Assembly (NCBI GenBank): GCA_963705955.1
Contig: CAVPLH010000006.1
Location: forward strand, 1,054,001-1,118,000
DNA: 64,000 bases
Reading direction: 5' to 3'
Origin: WHSW01 sp963705955
GTDB taxonomy: Bacteria; Actinomycetota; Thermoleophilia; Solirubrobacterales; 70-9
Shown here: positions 1 through 7,856 of the stretch, piece by piece
Numbering within the stretch: position 1 is the first letter of the stretch
Layout of the letters: each line of letters begins with the position of its first letter
Position numbers and translations under genes: made by a program
The notes under the pieces: model-generated
Seen by the model: only the letters and a program-made list of their open reading frames with translations
Database searches by the model: none
Told to the model about the DNA's origin: nothing

Positions 1-85
1 GCCCGAGCTCGGCGAGCGCCGCGTTGTGCATCGCCGGAGACCGCGAGTGCGAGACGGGCTGTCCGAGGACGGCGAGGCGTGGCAT
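1..85 (-). CDS. aroE: Shikimate dehydrogenase, N-terminal part, cut by the window edge
   Basis: Reading the minus strand from an ATG at 85 gives 28 residues that match the start of AroE: a VLGQPVSHSRSP motif followed by MHNAAL and ELG. This Ser-x-Ser/Pro motif binds shikimate in the family, which reduces 3-dehydroshikimate with NADPH in aromatic amino acid synthesis. It lies 48 bases downstream of mltG on the same strand, as in many actinobacteria, so it is probably the last visible gene of the alaS-ruvX-mltG-aroE operon. The rest lies outside the window. The fragment is short, but the motif is distinctive. Confidence 0.85.
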   Translation of the reverse strand, partial: MPRLAVLGQPVSHSRSPAMHNAALAELG

Positions 86-133
86 GGAGGGCGATGCTAC
101 GCGGGAGCGGGTCGGGCGGAAACCGCTGCCGAT

Positions 134-1273
134 CTAGCAGTCGGTCGGCGAGCCGCCCTGCGCCTCGAGCGCCTGCTGGTAGGCGCTCGAGGCGCGATCG
201 AACTCGGCCTTGGTCTTCGTGAACACGTGCTCGCCGCAGGTCCCGGGCTTGATCACGTAGTAGAAGTAGTCGGTCTTCGCGGGGTTGGCGGCGGCGTCGA
301 TCGAGTCGAGGCCGGGGTTGCCGATCGGCGTCGGCGGCAGGCCCGGATGGGTACGGGTGTTGTAGGGAGTGTTCTCCAGCAACCGGCTCTCGAGCAGCGG
401 CTCGGTGTAGTTCTGGTCCTCGTAGCGGATCGTCGCGTCGATCCCCAGCGGGTTGTCGGCGGCGAGGCGGTTGTAGATCACGCTCGCGACCAGCGGGCGC
501 TCCTTCGGCACCTGCACCTCGCGCTCGATCATCGACGCAATCTTCAGCACGTCGTATGTGTTCAGGTTCTTCGACTTCGCGTAGGACATGTCGACCCCGG
601 CCAGGTTGTCCTCGAACGCCTGAAGCTGGCGCTCGATCAGGTCGTGGACGGTCGCGTGCTTCGGAAGCTCGTAGGTCGCCGGGAACAGGAAGCCCTCGAG
701 GTTGGGCGGGTTCCCGGCGCCGTACTTGGACGGATCGAAGCCCTTGAATCGCCGGGTCGCTTTCTCGTAGTCGCCCTTGATCCCGGCTTTCTTCGCCAGC
801 TCGGCGATCTGGTGGCGATCGAGCCCTTCCGGGATCGTGAGGTCCTTGGTCTGCACGGGCTTCGGCTTCGGGGCCGGCGCATGCGGGCCCCCGTCGAGCG
901 CGCCGATCACCTTGCTGACCCCGAAGGCAAGCAACGCGAGAACCGCGATCACGATCAGCGCGCCGACGACCCGCCGGGCGAGCATCGGCTCGGGGCCGCG
1001 GCGGCGCGGCGGGCGCGGCGGGGTCCCCGCCGGTGCCGCGGGCTCGGGCGTCGACGGTGGTGGAACGGCCGTCGACGTCGCCGTCGCGACGGAGTCGTCC
1101 GCGTCCGCGGTCTGCTCCCCGGTCTCCGGGGCGCCGGCAGCGCCGGCCTTGACCTTCTCGCCCAGCGATCCCTGTCGTTCGCGCCGCCTCGCCTCGCGCT
1201 CGGCCCGACGGCGCTCGCGCTCGACCGCCTCCTGGTCCTGGGAGAACGGGTCGTGCCAGTCGGCGCCCGGCAC
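134..1273 (-). CDS. mltG: Endolytic murein transglycosylase MltG (YceG-like)
   Basis: A 379-residue protein. MltG cuts nascent glycan strands in the membrane and is thought to set their length. Residues 1-95 are a charged, then Pro/Ala/Thr-rich cytoplasmic tail; 101-125 form one membrane helix; the rest is the YceG domain. The probable catalytic Glu lies near residue 250 in IASMIEREVQ, followed by ASVIYNRL and LGIDATIRYE, and the C-terminal part carries NTPYNTR and GLPPTPIGNPG, all family hallmarks. The start is GTG directly after the TAG of ruvX (TAGGTG), so translation is likely coupled. The long cytoplasmic tail is common in actinobacterial homologues. Confidence 0.93.
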   Translation of the reverse strand: MPGADWHDPFSQDQEAVERERRRAEREARRRERQGSLGEKVKAGAAGAPETGEQTADADDSVATATSTAVPPPSTPEPAAPAGTPPRPPRRRGPEPMLARRVVGALIVIAVLALLAFGVSKVIGALDGGPHAPAPKPKPVQTKDLTIPEGLDRHQIAELAKKAGIKGDYEKATRRFKGFDPSKYGAGNPPNLEGFLFPATYELPKHATVHDLIERQLQAFEDNLAGVDMSYAKSKNLNTYDVLKIASMIEREVQVPKERPLVASVIYNRLAADNPLGIDATIRYEDQNYTEPLLESRLLENTPYNTRTHPGLPPTPIGNPGLDSIDAAANPAKTDYFYYVIKPGTCGEHVFTKTKAEFDRASSAYQQALEAQGGSPTDC

Positions 1274-1678
1274 CTAGGCGGTCCCCTCGCCCGGCGTCTG
1301 GGCACGGCTCTGCAGGTAGGACTCGAGCAGGTGGGCCGCCGCGAGCGCGTCGGGCGGGGCGCTGGCGCCCGCGCGGGCGGAATCGGCCGCCATCCGCGTC
1401 GTCAGCCGCTCGTCGTAGGTCTCGACCTCGATCTCGGTCGCCGCCGCGAGCTCGGCGGCGAACTCGCGCGCAGCGACGGCCTGGTCGCGCTCGACCCCGT
1501 CGAGGGAGACCGGAAGCCCGACGACGATCAACTCGGCCTGCTCGCGGGCGGCGACCCGGGCGACCTCGGCTACGGCGGGGGGCGAGATCACGTCGAGCGG
1601 GCGAACGATCGTCCCGCTCGGATCGCAGATCGCCACGCCCGCGCGCACACCCCCGTGATCGATCGCCAGCACACGCAT
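1274..1678 (-). CDS. ruvX: Putative pre-16S rRNA nuclease / Holliday junction resolvase-like RuvX (YqgF)
   Basis: A 134-residue YqgF-family protein of normal length. It opens with LAIDHGGVRAGVAICD, the RNase H-like first acidic strand, and has the second acidic motif around LIVVGLPVSLDG and the YDERLTTRMA segment. The family matures the 5' end of 16S rRNA in E. coli and was earlier proposed as a Holliday junction resolvase. The gene sits between alaS and mltG, the usual actinobacterial order. There are 14 bases to alaS upstream and no gap to mltG, so all three should be co-transcribed. Confidence 0.92.
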   Translation of the reverse strand: MRVLAIDHGGVRAGVAICDPSGTIVRPLDVISPPAVAEVARVAAREQAELIVVGLPVSLDGVERDQAVAAREFAAELAAATEIEVETYDERLTTRMAADSARAGASAPPDALAAAHLLESYLQSRAQTPGEGTA

Positions 1679-1692
1679 CCGTCGCGCAGAGA

Positions 1693-4324
1693 CTAGGGAT
1701 CGAGCGCCCGGCGGATCGCCGTCCGAGCGGCCTCGAGCGCCTCGGAGAGCCGCTCAGGCTCACGGCCGCCGGCCTGGGCGACGTCTTCGCGGCCGCCGCC
1801 GCCGCCGCCGACGATGCTCGCCGCCTCGCGGATCACCTCCGCCGCCGAGAGCCCCCGGTCGACCGCGCTGCGGGTGAAGCTCGCGACCAGGGCGACCTTG
1901 CCGTCGTCGGTCCCACCGAGGACCACGGCGGCGTCGCCGAGGCGCTGCTTGATCCGGTCGGCGAGGTCGAGCATCGCGCGCTGATCGGCGCCGCCGCTCT
2001 CGTCGACGACGACCTTGATCCCGGCGATCTCCTCGCCGACTTCGCCCAGCCGCTCGGCCTCGGCGCCGGCCTCCTGGCGGCCGGCATCGGCAACCGCGCG
2101 CTCGAGCTCGGCGAGGCGCTGGGCCGCGCGGCGCGCGGCGCTGAGCGGATCTCGCGGCGAGCCGAACAGCGCTCCGGCCTCGGTCAGCTGATCGCTGCGG
2201 GCGCGGTACCAATCGATCGCCGCGGGGCCGGTCAGCGCCTCGATCCGGCGCACGTTGGCGGCACTCGAGCCCTCCGAGACGAGCGCGAAGATCCCGACCT
2301 CGGCGGTGTTCGCGACGTGGGTTCCGCCGCAGAGCTCACGCGAGACGTCGTCGACCTCGACCATCCGGACCCAGTCGCCGTACTTCTCACCGAACAGCGC
2401 CATCGCCCCGAGCGCCTCGGCCTCCGCGCGGGGCATCTCGAGCGCTCGCACCGGACGGCTCGCCTTCACCCACTCGTTGACACGGTCCTCGATCTCGCGC
2501 AGCTCCTCGGCGGAGAGCGGCGCGCCGTGGGTGAAGTCGAAGCGCAGCTTGTCGGGGCGCACCGCGGAGCCGGCCTGGCGCACGTGGGTCCCGAGCCGCT
2601 CGCGCAGCGCCGCGTGCAGGAGGTGGGTAGCGGTGTGGTTTCGCATCGTCGCGTGGCGCGTCTCGTGGTCGACGACTGCGGTCACTGCCTGGCCCGCGGC
2701 CAGCTGCGAGCTGCCGGCTGCCAGCTGCACGGCCTGATCATCTCCGACCCGGTAAACGTCCTCGACCCCCGCCTCCCCCCCGTCCCAGGCGACGACGCCC
2801 GAGTCGGCCACCTGCCCGCCGCCCTCGGGGTAGAACGGGCTCTCCTCGAGCTTGACCAGGACCGCGCCGTCGCCGTCGCCGTCGAGGGGCCGCGCCGCGG
2901 CGATGCTGGTTCGCGCGCTGAGCTCCTCGTAGCCGACGAAGTCCGACCGCGGCGCGGCGCCGACGAACGAGATCACCGTCTCGTGGCGGTCCTCGACCGG
3001 GGCGACGCCGGCGCGGGCGCGCTCACGCTGCTGCTCCATCAGCACCTCGAAGCCGTCGTCGTCGACCGACAGCCCCTGCTCGGCGAGCAGCTCCTTGGTC
3101 AGGTCGTACGGAAAGCCGTAGGTGTCGTGAAGCCGGAACGCCTCTGAGGCGTCGATCCACGACGTGTTCGACCGCTTCGCGTCGTCGATCAACCGCGCCA
3201 GCAGCTCCGTGCCGCGGTCGAGCGTGCGTCCGAAGGCCTGCTCCTCGTCGCCGACCCAGCGGCGCACGTTTTCGCGCTCCGCCGCGAGGTGGGGGTAGGC
3301 GGTGCCCATCGTTTCGATCGCCCGCTCGGCGAACGCGCCCAGGTACGGAGGCTCGAGCCCGAGCACCCGGCCCTGCTGGATCGCGCGTCGCATGATCCGC
3401 CGCAGCACGTAACCGCGATCCTCGTTCGACGGCACGACGCCGTCGGCGATCAGATTGACCGCGCCGCGCGTGTGGTCGGCGATGACCCGCATCGCCCGGT
3501 CTGAACTTCGGGTCGGAGCCGTATGCGGCGCCGGAGAGCTCCTCGGCGAGAGCGATCAGCGGCGCGAACGCGTCGGTCTCGAAGACCGAATCGACCCCCT
3601 GCTGGATCAACGCCATCCGCTCGAGCCCGAGGCCGGTGTCGATATTGCGCTGCGGCAGCTCGACGAGCGTCCCGTCCTCGCGCCGGTCATAGGTCATGAA
3701 GACGTGGTTCCAGTACTCGAGGTAGCGCTCCGTGTCGTCGCCGGGCCGCACGTCGTCGGAGCCGAACTCGGGCCCGCGGTCGATGTACATCTCCGAGGAC
3801 GGCCCGCAGGGGCCGGTCGGCCCGGCCTGCCAGAAGTTCTCCGAGGCCGGTAGTCGAACGATCCGCTGCTCGGGGACCCCGATCTCGCGCCAGATCTCCT
3901 CCGCTTCCTCGTCCGCTCCGATCCCGAGCTCCTCCGAGCCCTCGAACACGGTCACCCAGATCCGCTCCGGGTCGAAGCCGAAGCCGGCGAGCGACAGCTC
4001 CCAGCCGAACCGCATCGACTCGGCCTTGAAGTAGTCGCCGACGCTGAAGTTGCCGAGCATCTCGAACATCGTCAGATGGCGTTTCGTCGTCCCCACGACC
4101 TCGATGTCGACGGTGCGGAAGGTCCGCTGCGCCGAGGTCAGCCGCCGGCTCGGCGGCTCCTCCCGGCCCTCGAAGTAGGGCTTCAGCTGCTGCATTCCGG
4201 CGACCGTGAGCAGGGTCGACGTGTCGTCGGGCGCCGGGATCAACGACGACGACGACAGCCGCAGGTGGTCGCGCTCTTCGAAGAACGAGAGGAAGGTCTC
4301 GCGAATCTCGTCGGAGGTCATCAC
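1693..4324 (-). CDS. alaS: Alanyl-tRNA synthetase, interrupted by one apparent frameshift near 3502
   Basis: The two reading frames together give the usual length of about 875 residues. The N-terminal part (4324 to about 3503) has the class II catalytic core with FRTVDIEVVGTTKRHLTMFE and PTGPCGPSSE. The C-terminal part (about 3490 to 1693) has the editing-domain zinc ligands in RNHTATHLLH and ELCGGTHV and a Gly-rich end. At 3502 one extra T (A on the coding strand) breaks the frame; removing it restores SDPKFDRAMRVIADHTRG across the join. Because alaS is essential and normally single-copy, I read this as a sequence error. The start is GTG 4324 or ATG 4321; a TAGACT box lies 7 bases before the GTG. 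A palindromic repeat near 2700 lies inside the gene and adds QLAAGSSQLAAG to a loop. Confidence 0.93.
2693..2729. repeat. Palindrome-rich dispersed repeat inside alaS (copy 1)
   Basis: The plus strand here reads as alternating CAGCTGC/GAGCTGC/GGCTGC units. It shares the 16-mer GCCAGCTGCGAGCTGC (2699-2714) with the intergenic copy at 40881-40916. In alaS it translates in frame as QLAAGSSQLAAG, between the editing-domain strands and the VVDHETRH segment, where homologues have a short loop. It looks like a REP-type insertion tolerated in coding sequence. Confidence 0.6.
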
Positions 4325-4331
4325 GAGCCTG

Positions 4332-4337
4332 AGTCTA
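4332..4337 (-). promoter_or_regulatory. -10 box TAGACT for a leaderless alaS transcript
   Basis: On the minus strand TAGACT is followed by a 7-base spacer and then the GTG ATG start of alaS. The spacing puts the transcription start at or next to the start codon. There is no Shine-Dalgarno sequence. Confidence 0.5.
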
Positions 4338-4350
4338 GGCGGGGCGTCGC

Positions 4351-5796
4351 TCAGGCGATCGTCGCGCGGCCGACCACGAGATCGCCACACAGCAGGCAGG
4401 CCGTCTGCCCCGGGGCGACCCCGTAGGCGGACTCGGAGAGCTCGAGATCGAGCTCTCGATGGCGCCCCGCCGCGAGGTCGGGAAGGCGGCAGCCGAGGAC
4501 CTGCGAGTGGTAGCGAAGCCGCACGCCGTCCACCCTCCCCCCCGGCCGGTGCAGGGTCGCGTCGCGGACGGTCACGGTCCGGGTCGCGAGCTCTGACCGC
4601 GATCCCGCGACGACCGTGTTCGTCGCTGCGTCGGTGGCGAGCACGTAAAGCGGCTCCTGCGCGCCGACGCCGAGGCCGCGTCGCTGCCCGACCGTGTACT
4701 CGTGATGACCGCGGTGGCGCCCGAGCCGGCGCCCGCGCCGGTCGACGACGTCTCCCGGCCGCTCGGCGAGGCCGCCGTAGCGCTCCAGGAACGAGCGCTT
4801 GCCCTCGCCGGCGAGGAAGCAGAGATCCTGGCTCTCGGCCTTCGCCGCGACGGGCAACCCGGCCGCCGCAGCGATCTCGCGCACCTGCGGCTTGGTCAGC
4901 TCGGCGAGCGGGAAGCGAAGCCGCGCCAGGGACTCGGGGCGCAGGCCGGCGAGCATGTAGGTCTGGTCCTTGGCCCCGTCGGCGGCGGCGCTCAGCAGCG
5001 GCCCCTCGCCGTCATCGGCGATCCGCGCGTAGTGGCCGGTGGCGAGCGTCGAGCAGCCGAGCCGCCCGGCGAGCTCGAGCATCGCGTCGATCCGCAGGTC
5101 GCCGTTGCAGATCACGCACGGGTTCGGCGTCCGGCCGGCGCGATAGCCGTCGACGAAGCGGTCGACGACTCCGGCGCGGAATCGCTGCTCGAGGTCGAGC
5201 GTCAGATGCGCGATCCCGAGCCCGGCGGCGAGCCCGCGGGCGCCGAGCACGGCGAGCGGGGAGCAGCAGCTCTGCGCGGCGTCCGTGCGCCGATCGGCCC
5301 AGAGCTTCACCGTCACCGCGACCACCTCGGCCCCGCGCTGACGCTCCAGCAGGGCCGCGACCGCCGAATCGACGCCGCCGCTCAGCGCGACCAGGACCCG
5401 CTCACCGGTGGCCGGCGGGTCGGCGAGCGCCGCGCCGGAGCCGGCGGCGGCGGCGAGCGCCCGGTGCAGCGCGTCGGCGGCGAGCTCGGCAGCGTGAGCG
5501 CCCTGCGGCGAGAGCCCGCCCAGCGTCGTCGAGATCGATCCCGGGCTCAGCGCCGCCGCCTCGAGCACGGTCGCGCCGTCGACCAGCTCGGCGGCGGCGG
5601 CGGCGGCGGCGAGCGCCGCGGCGCATCCTTCGGCCTCGAAGCTGACTCCGGCGACGCGGCCGTCGACGAGCCCGAGCGAGATCCGGATCAGATCGCCGCA
5701 CGCGGCGCCCCCGGCGGCGCCGTCGAAGCCGTCCGGAAGCGGCGCCCCGCGCCGGGTCGCGTCGGTCAGGTAGTGCTGGATCGCGTCGGTGTCCAT
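4351..5796 (-). CDS. mnmA: Fusion of an IscU/NifU-type scaffold domain to tRNA 2-thiouridylase MnmA
   Basis: A 481-residue protein from the ATG at 5796. Residues 1-115 match IscU/NifU_N: QHYL near the start, ACGD with Cys33 and Asp35, EAEGCAAA with Cys58, and LSPQGAHAAELAADAL, where the third cluster-ligand Cys is Ala102. Residues 130-481 are MnmA, which thiolates U34 of tRNA Lys, Glu and Gln: PP-loop SGGVDSA (139-145), SCCS (176-179), NPCVICN with Cys227 and Cys230, and SQDLCFL with Cys326. The CxxC form of the middle motif has been associated with an Fe-S cluster in MnmA. MnmA is often encoded next to iscS and iscU in gram-positives; here the scaffold is fused and no desulfurase gene is visible in the window. 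A TTG start at 5832 is possible but less likely. Confidence 0.9.
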   Translation of the reverse strand: MDTDAIQHYLTDATRRGAPLPDGFDGAAGGAACGDLIRISLGLVDGRVAGVSFEAEGCAAALAAAAAAAELVDGATVLEAAALSPGSISTTLGGLSPQGAHAAELAADALHRALAAAAGSGAALADPPATGERVLVALSGGVDSAVAALLERQRGAEVVAVTVKLWADRRTDAAQSCCSPLAVLGARGLAAGLGIAHLTLDLEQRFRAGVVDRFVDGYRAGRTPNPCVICNGDLRIDAMLELAGRLGCSTLATGHYARIADDGEGPLLSAAADGAKDQTYMLAGLRPESLARLRFPLAELTKPQVREIAAAAGLPVAAKAESQDLCFLAGEGKRSFLERYGGLAERPGDVVDRRGRRLGRHRGHHEYTVGQRRGLGVGAQEPLYVLATDAATNTVVAGSRSELATRTVTVRDATLHRPGGRVDGVRLRYHSQVLGCRLPDLAAGRHRELDLELSESAYGVAPGQTACLLCGDLVVGRATIA

Positions 5797-5869
5797 GCTC
5801 GATCGGGCCCCGCCGGGCGGCCGTCCGGGCAAGGGTAGAGCGATCCGAGCCCCGTGGATCTAGAGAGGC

Positions 5870-6012
5870 CCCAGCTTGCCGTTACCACTCTGCCTGCGAA
5901 CCTGAATGAACAGGTGGGTGTCTGCCGGCGCTACGCCCAGCGCGCTACCGGACGGTGACTCCCAAGGCAATTGTGTTGGTTCACAAATGAATGGCTGGCG
6001 TACAAGCTCGAG
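5870..6012. ncRNA. Possible structured RNA between aspS and mnmA
   Basis: This stretch is less GC-rich than its surroundings, has no convincing gene, and contains nested inverted repeats. An outer pair AGCTTG (5873-5878) and CAAGCT (6003-6008) encloses three hairpins, each with a 5-bp stem and a 6-base loop: ACCTG/CAGGT (5900-5915), GCGCT/AGCGC (5928-5943) and TTGTG/CACAA (5971-5986). It could be a leader of mnmA (minus strand) or an independent RNA. On the minus strand AGAG-TGGTAAC-GGC...GCC-TCTCT near 5866-5892 faintly resembles a T-box antiterminator, but I see no specifier stem. Strand and class are undecided. Confidence 0.35.
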
Positions 6013-6065
6013 CCTGTCCGAAACGGTACCAGCCGCGCGCCGATCGGCCGCGCGATCCCGGGCCG

Positions 6066-7856
6066 CTAACCGGGGCGCGGGACGCGGAGGCTGAGCCCGA
6101 GCTCGCGCAGCTGCGCCTCGTCGACCGGGGCCGGAGCCCCGGTCAGCGGGTCGGCGCCGGAGGCGGCCTTCGGGAACGCGATCACGTCACGGATCGAGTC
6201 GGCGTGCAGGAGGCGCTGTACGAGCCGGTCGAGCCCGTAGGCGATCCCCCCGTGCGGCGGCGCGCCGTAGCGAAACGCCTCGAGCAAGAAGCCGAACCGC
6301 TCCCGGGCCTCGTCGCGCTTCATCCCGATCGCCTCGAACACCTGCTGCTGGACCTCCGGGTCGGAGATCCGGATCGAGCCGCCACCCATCTCCTGGCCGT
6401 TCCAGACGACGTCATAGGCGAGCGCCCTCGCCTCCCCCGGGTGCTCGGGGTCGAACTCCCCGGCCGGCGCGGTGAACGGATGGTGGAGCGCGTCCCAGCG
6501 CGACTCCCCCTCGTTCCACTCGAACATCGGCCACTCGGTGATCCAGCAGAACCTCTCCGCCTTCGAGTCGATCAGACCGAAGCGCTCGCCGAGCTCGAGC
6601 CGCAGCTGGCCGAGCACCGAGTTCGCGGTCCCGGGCTGATCGGCGACCAGCAGCAGCAGGTCGCCCTCGGCGGCGCCGAGGCGATCGTTGAGCGCCGCGA
6701 GCTCATCAGCGGAGAGGAACTTGGCGGTCGGAGAGCGCCAGCCGGCGCCCTCCCGGAACGCCCAGACGAGGCCCTTCGCGCCGAGCTCCTGGGCGCGCGA
6801 GATGAGGCCGTCGAGCACCGACCGGGGCACGTCGCGGGCGCCGGCGTTGATGCCCTTCACGACGCCGCCGGACTCGACCGTGCCGCGGAAGACCTTGAAC
6901 TCGGTCGCGGCGAGCAGATCGGTGAGCTCGACCAGTTCGAGCCCGAAGCGCAGGTCCGGGCGATCGGTGCCGAATCGCGCCAACGCCTCGTCGTACGGGA
7001 GCCGGGCCAGCGGCAGCTCGAGCGCCGGGCCGCCGACGCGTTCGCTGACGGCCGCCAGCATGCGCTCGTTGAGGTCGAGCACGTCCTCGACCGCGACGAA
7101 CGACATCTCGATGTCGAGCTGGGTGAAGTCGGGCTGGCGGTCGGCGCGCTGGTCCTCGTCGCGAAAGCAGCGGACGATCTGGAAGTAGCGCTCGAACCCG
7201 GCGACCATCAGCAGCTGCTTGAAGAGCTGCGGTGACTGCGGCAGCGCGTAGAACGACCCCGGCTCGCGCCGCGAGGGGACGAGGAAGTCGCGCGCCCCCT
7301 CCGGCGTCGATCGCGACAGCATCGGGGTCTCGACCTCGAGGAAGCCCTCGTCGGAGAGGAAGTCGCGGATCGCCTTCGAAACCCGGTGGCGGAGCGCAAT
7401 CGCGTCCTGCATCGGGCGCCGCCGCAGGTCGAGGTAGCGGTAGCGAAGCCGGAGGTCCTCCCCGACCTCGCCCGAGTAGCCCTCGATCTCGAACGGAGGG
7501 GTCTCGGATCCGGCGAGCAGCCGAGCCTCGCGGACCCGGACCTCGAACTCGCCCGTCGGCAGCTCGGCGTTGACCGTCTCGGGGGAGCGGCGCACGACCT
7601 CGCCGGCGACGCAGAGCACGTCCTCGGGGCGCAGCCGGTGCGAGAGCTCGAACGCCGCGCCCGAGTCGTCGGGGTGAAAGACGAGCTGCACGAGGCCGGT
7701 GCGGTCACGGAGGTCGATGAACACGAGGCCACCGTGATCGCGGCGCCGGTGAACCCAGCCGGAGAGGCGGACGGTCGATCCGACGCGGTCGCCGAGCACC
7801 TGCCCGCTCCACGCGTCGCGGTACTCGTTCGGGCGCAGGGCGGGGAAGCCGGTCAC
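6066..7856 (-). CDS. aspS: Aspartyl-tRNA synthetase, probably non-discriminating (Asp/Asn)
   Basis: A 596-residue bacterial-type AspRS with an N-terminal OB fold (SGWVHRRRDHGG, FIDLRDRTGLVQ), class II motif 2 (CFRDEDQRADRQPDFTQLD), the GAD insertion, and motif 3 (GIAYGLDRLVQ). The anticodon-binding loop reads RRDHGG rather than the RRDLGS of E. coli. The His-Gly pair is the signature of non-discriminating enzymes that also charge tRNA-Asn, so an amidotransferase GatCAB is expected elsewhere. The start is GTG, which overlaps the hisS stop in GTGA (7853-7856), indicating translational coupling. Confidence 0.94.
   Translation of the reverse strand: MTGFPALRPNEYRDAWSGQVLGDRVGSTVRLSGWVHRRRDHGGLVFIDLRDRTGLVQLVFHPDDSGAAFELSHRLRPEDVLCVAGEVVRRSPETVNAELPTGEFEVRVREARLLAGSETPPFEIEGYSGEVGEDLRLRYRYLDLRRRPMQDAIALRHRVSKAIRDFLSDEGFLEVETPMLSRSTPEGARDFLVPSRREPGSFYALPQSPQLFKQLLMVAGFERYFQIVRCFRDEDQRADRQPDFTQLDIEMSFVAVEDVLDLNERMLAAVSERVGGPALELPLARLPYDEALARFGTDRPDLRFGLELVELTDLLAATEFKVFRGTVESGGVVKGINAGARDVPRSVLDGLISRAQELGAKGLVWAFREGAGWRSPTAKFLSADELAALNDRLGAAEGDLLLLVADQPGTANSVLGQLRLELGERFGLIDSKAERFCWITEWPMFEWNEGESRWDALHHPFTAPAGEFDPEHPGEARALAYDVVWNGQEMGGGSIRISDPEVQQQVFEAIGMKRDEARERFGFLLEAFRYGAPPHGGIAYGLDRLVQRLLHADSIRDVIAFPKAASGADPLTGAPAPVDEAQLRELGLSLRVPRPG

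Noticed and set aside
26..1696. A 556-residue plus-strand frame across mltG and ruvX
   Set aside because: It is antisense to two well-supported genes and consists of Arg/Gly/Val-rich shadow sequence without any motif.
4206..5645. Long Arg/Ser-rich frames antisense to mnmA
   Set aside because: High GC content leaves antisense frames open; composition and absence of motifs mark them as shadows.
5866..5892. T-box riboswitch before mnmA
   Set aside because: The bulge-like TGGTAAC is suggestive, but no stem I specifier loop or AG bulge could be recognised. Kept only as a remark.
5906..6094. A 62-residue plus-strand frame between mnmA and aspS
   Set aside because: No ribosome binding site, no codon bias, and it overlaps the inverted repeats of the RNA candidate.
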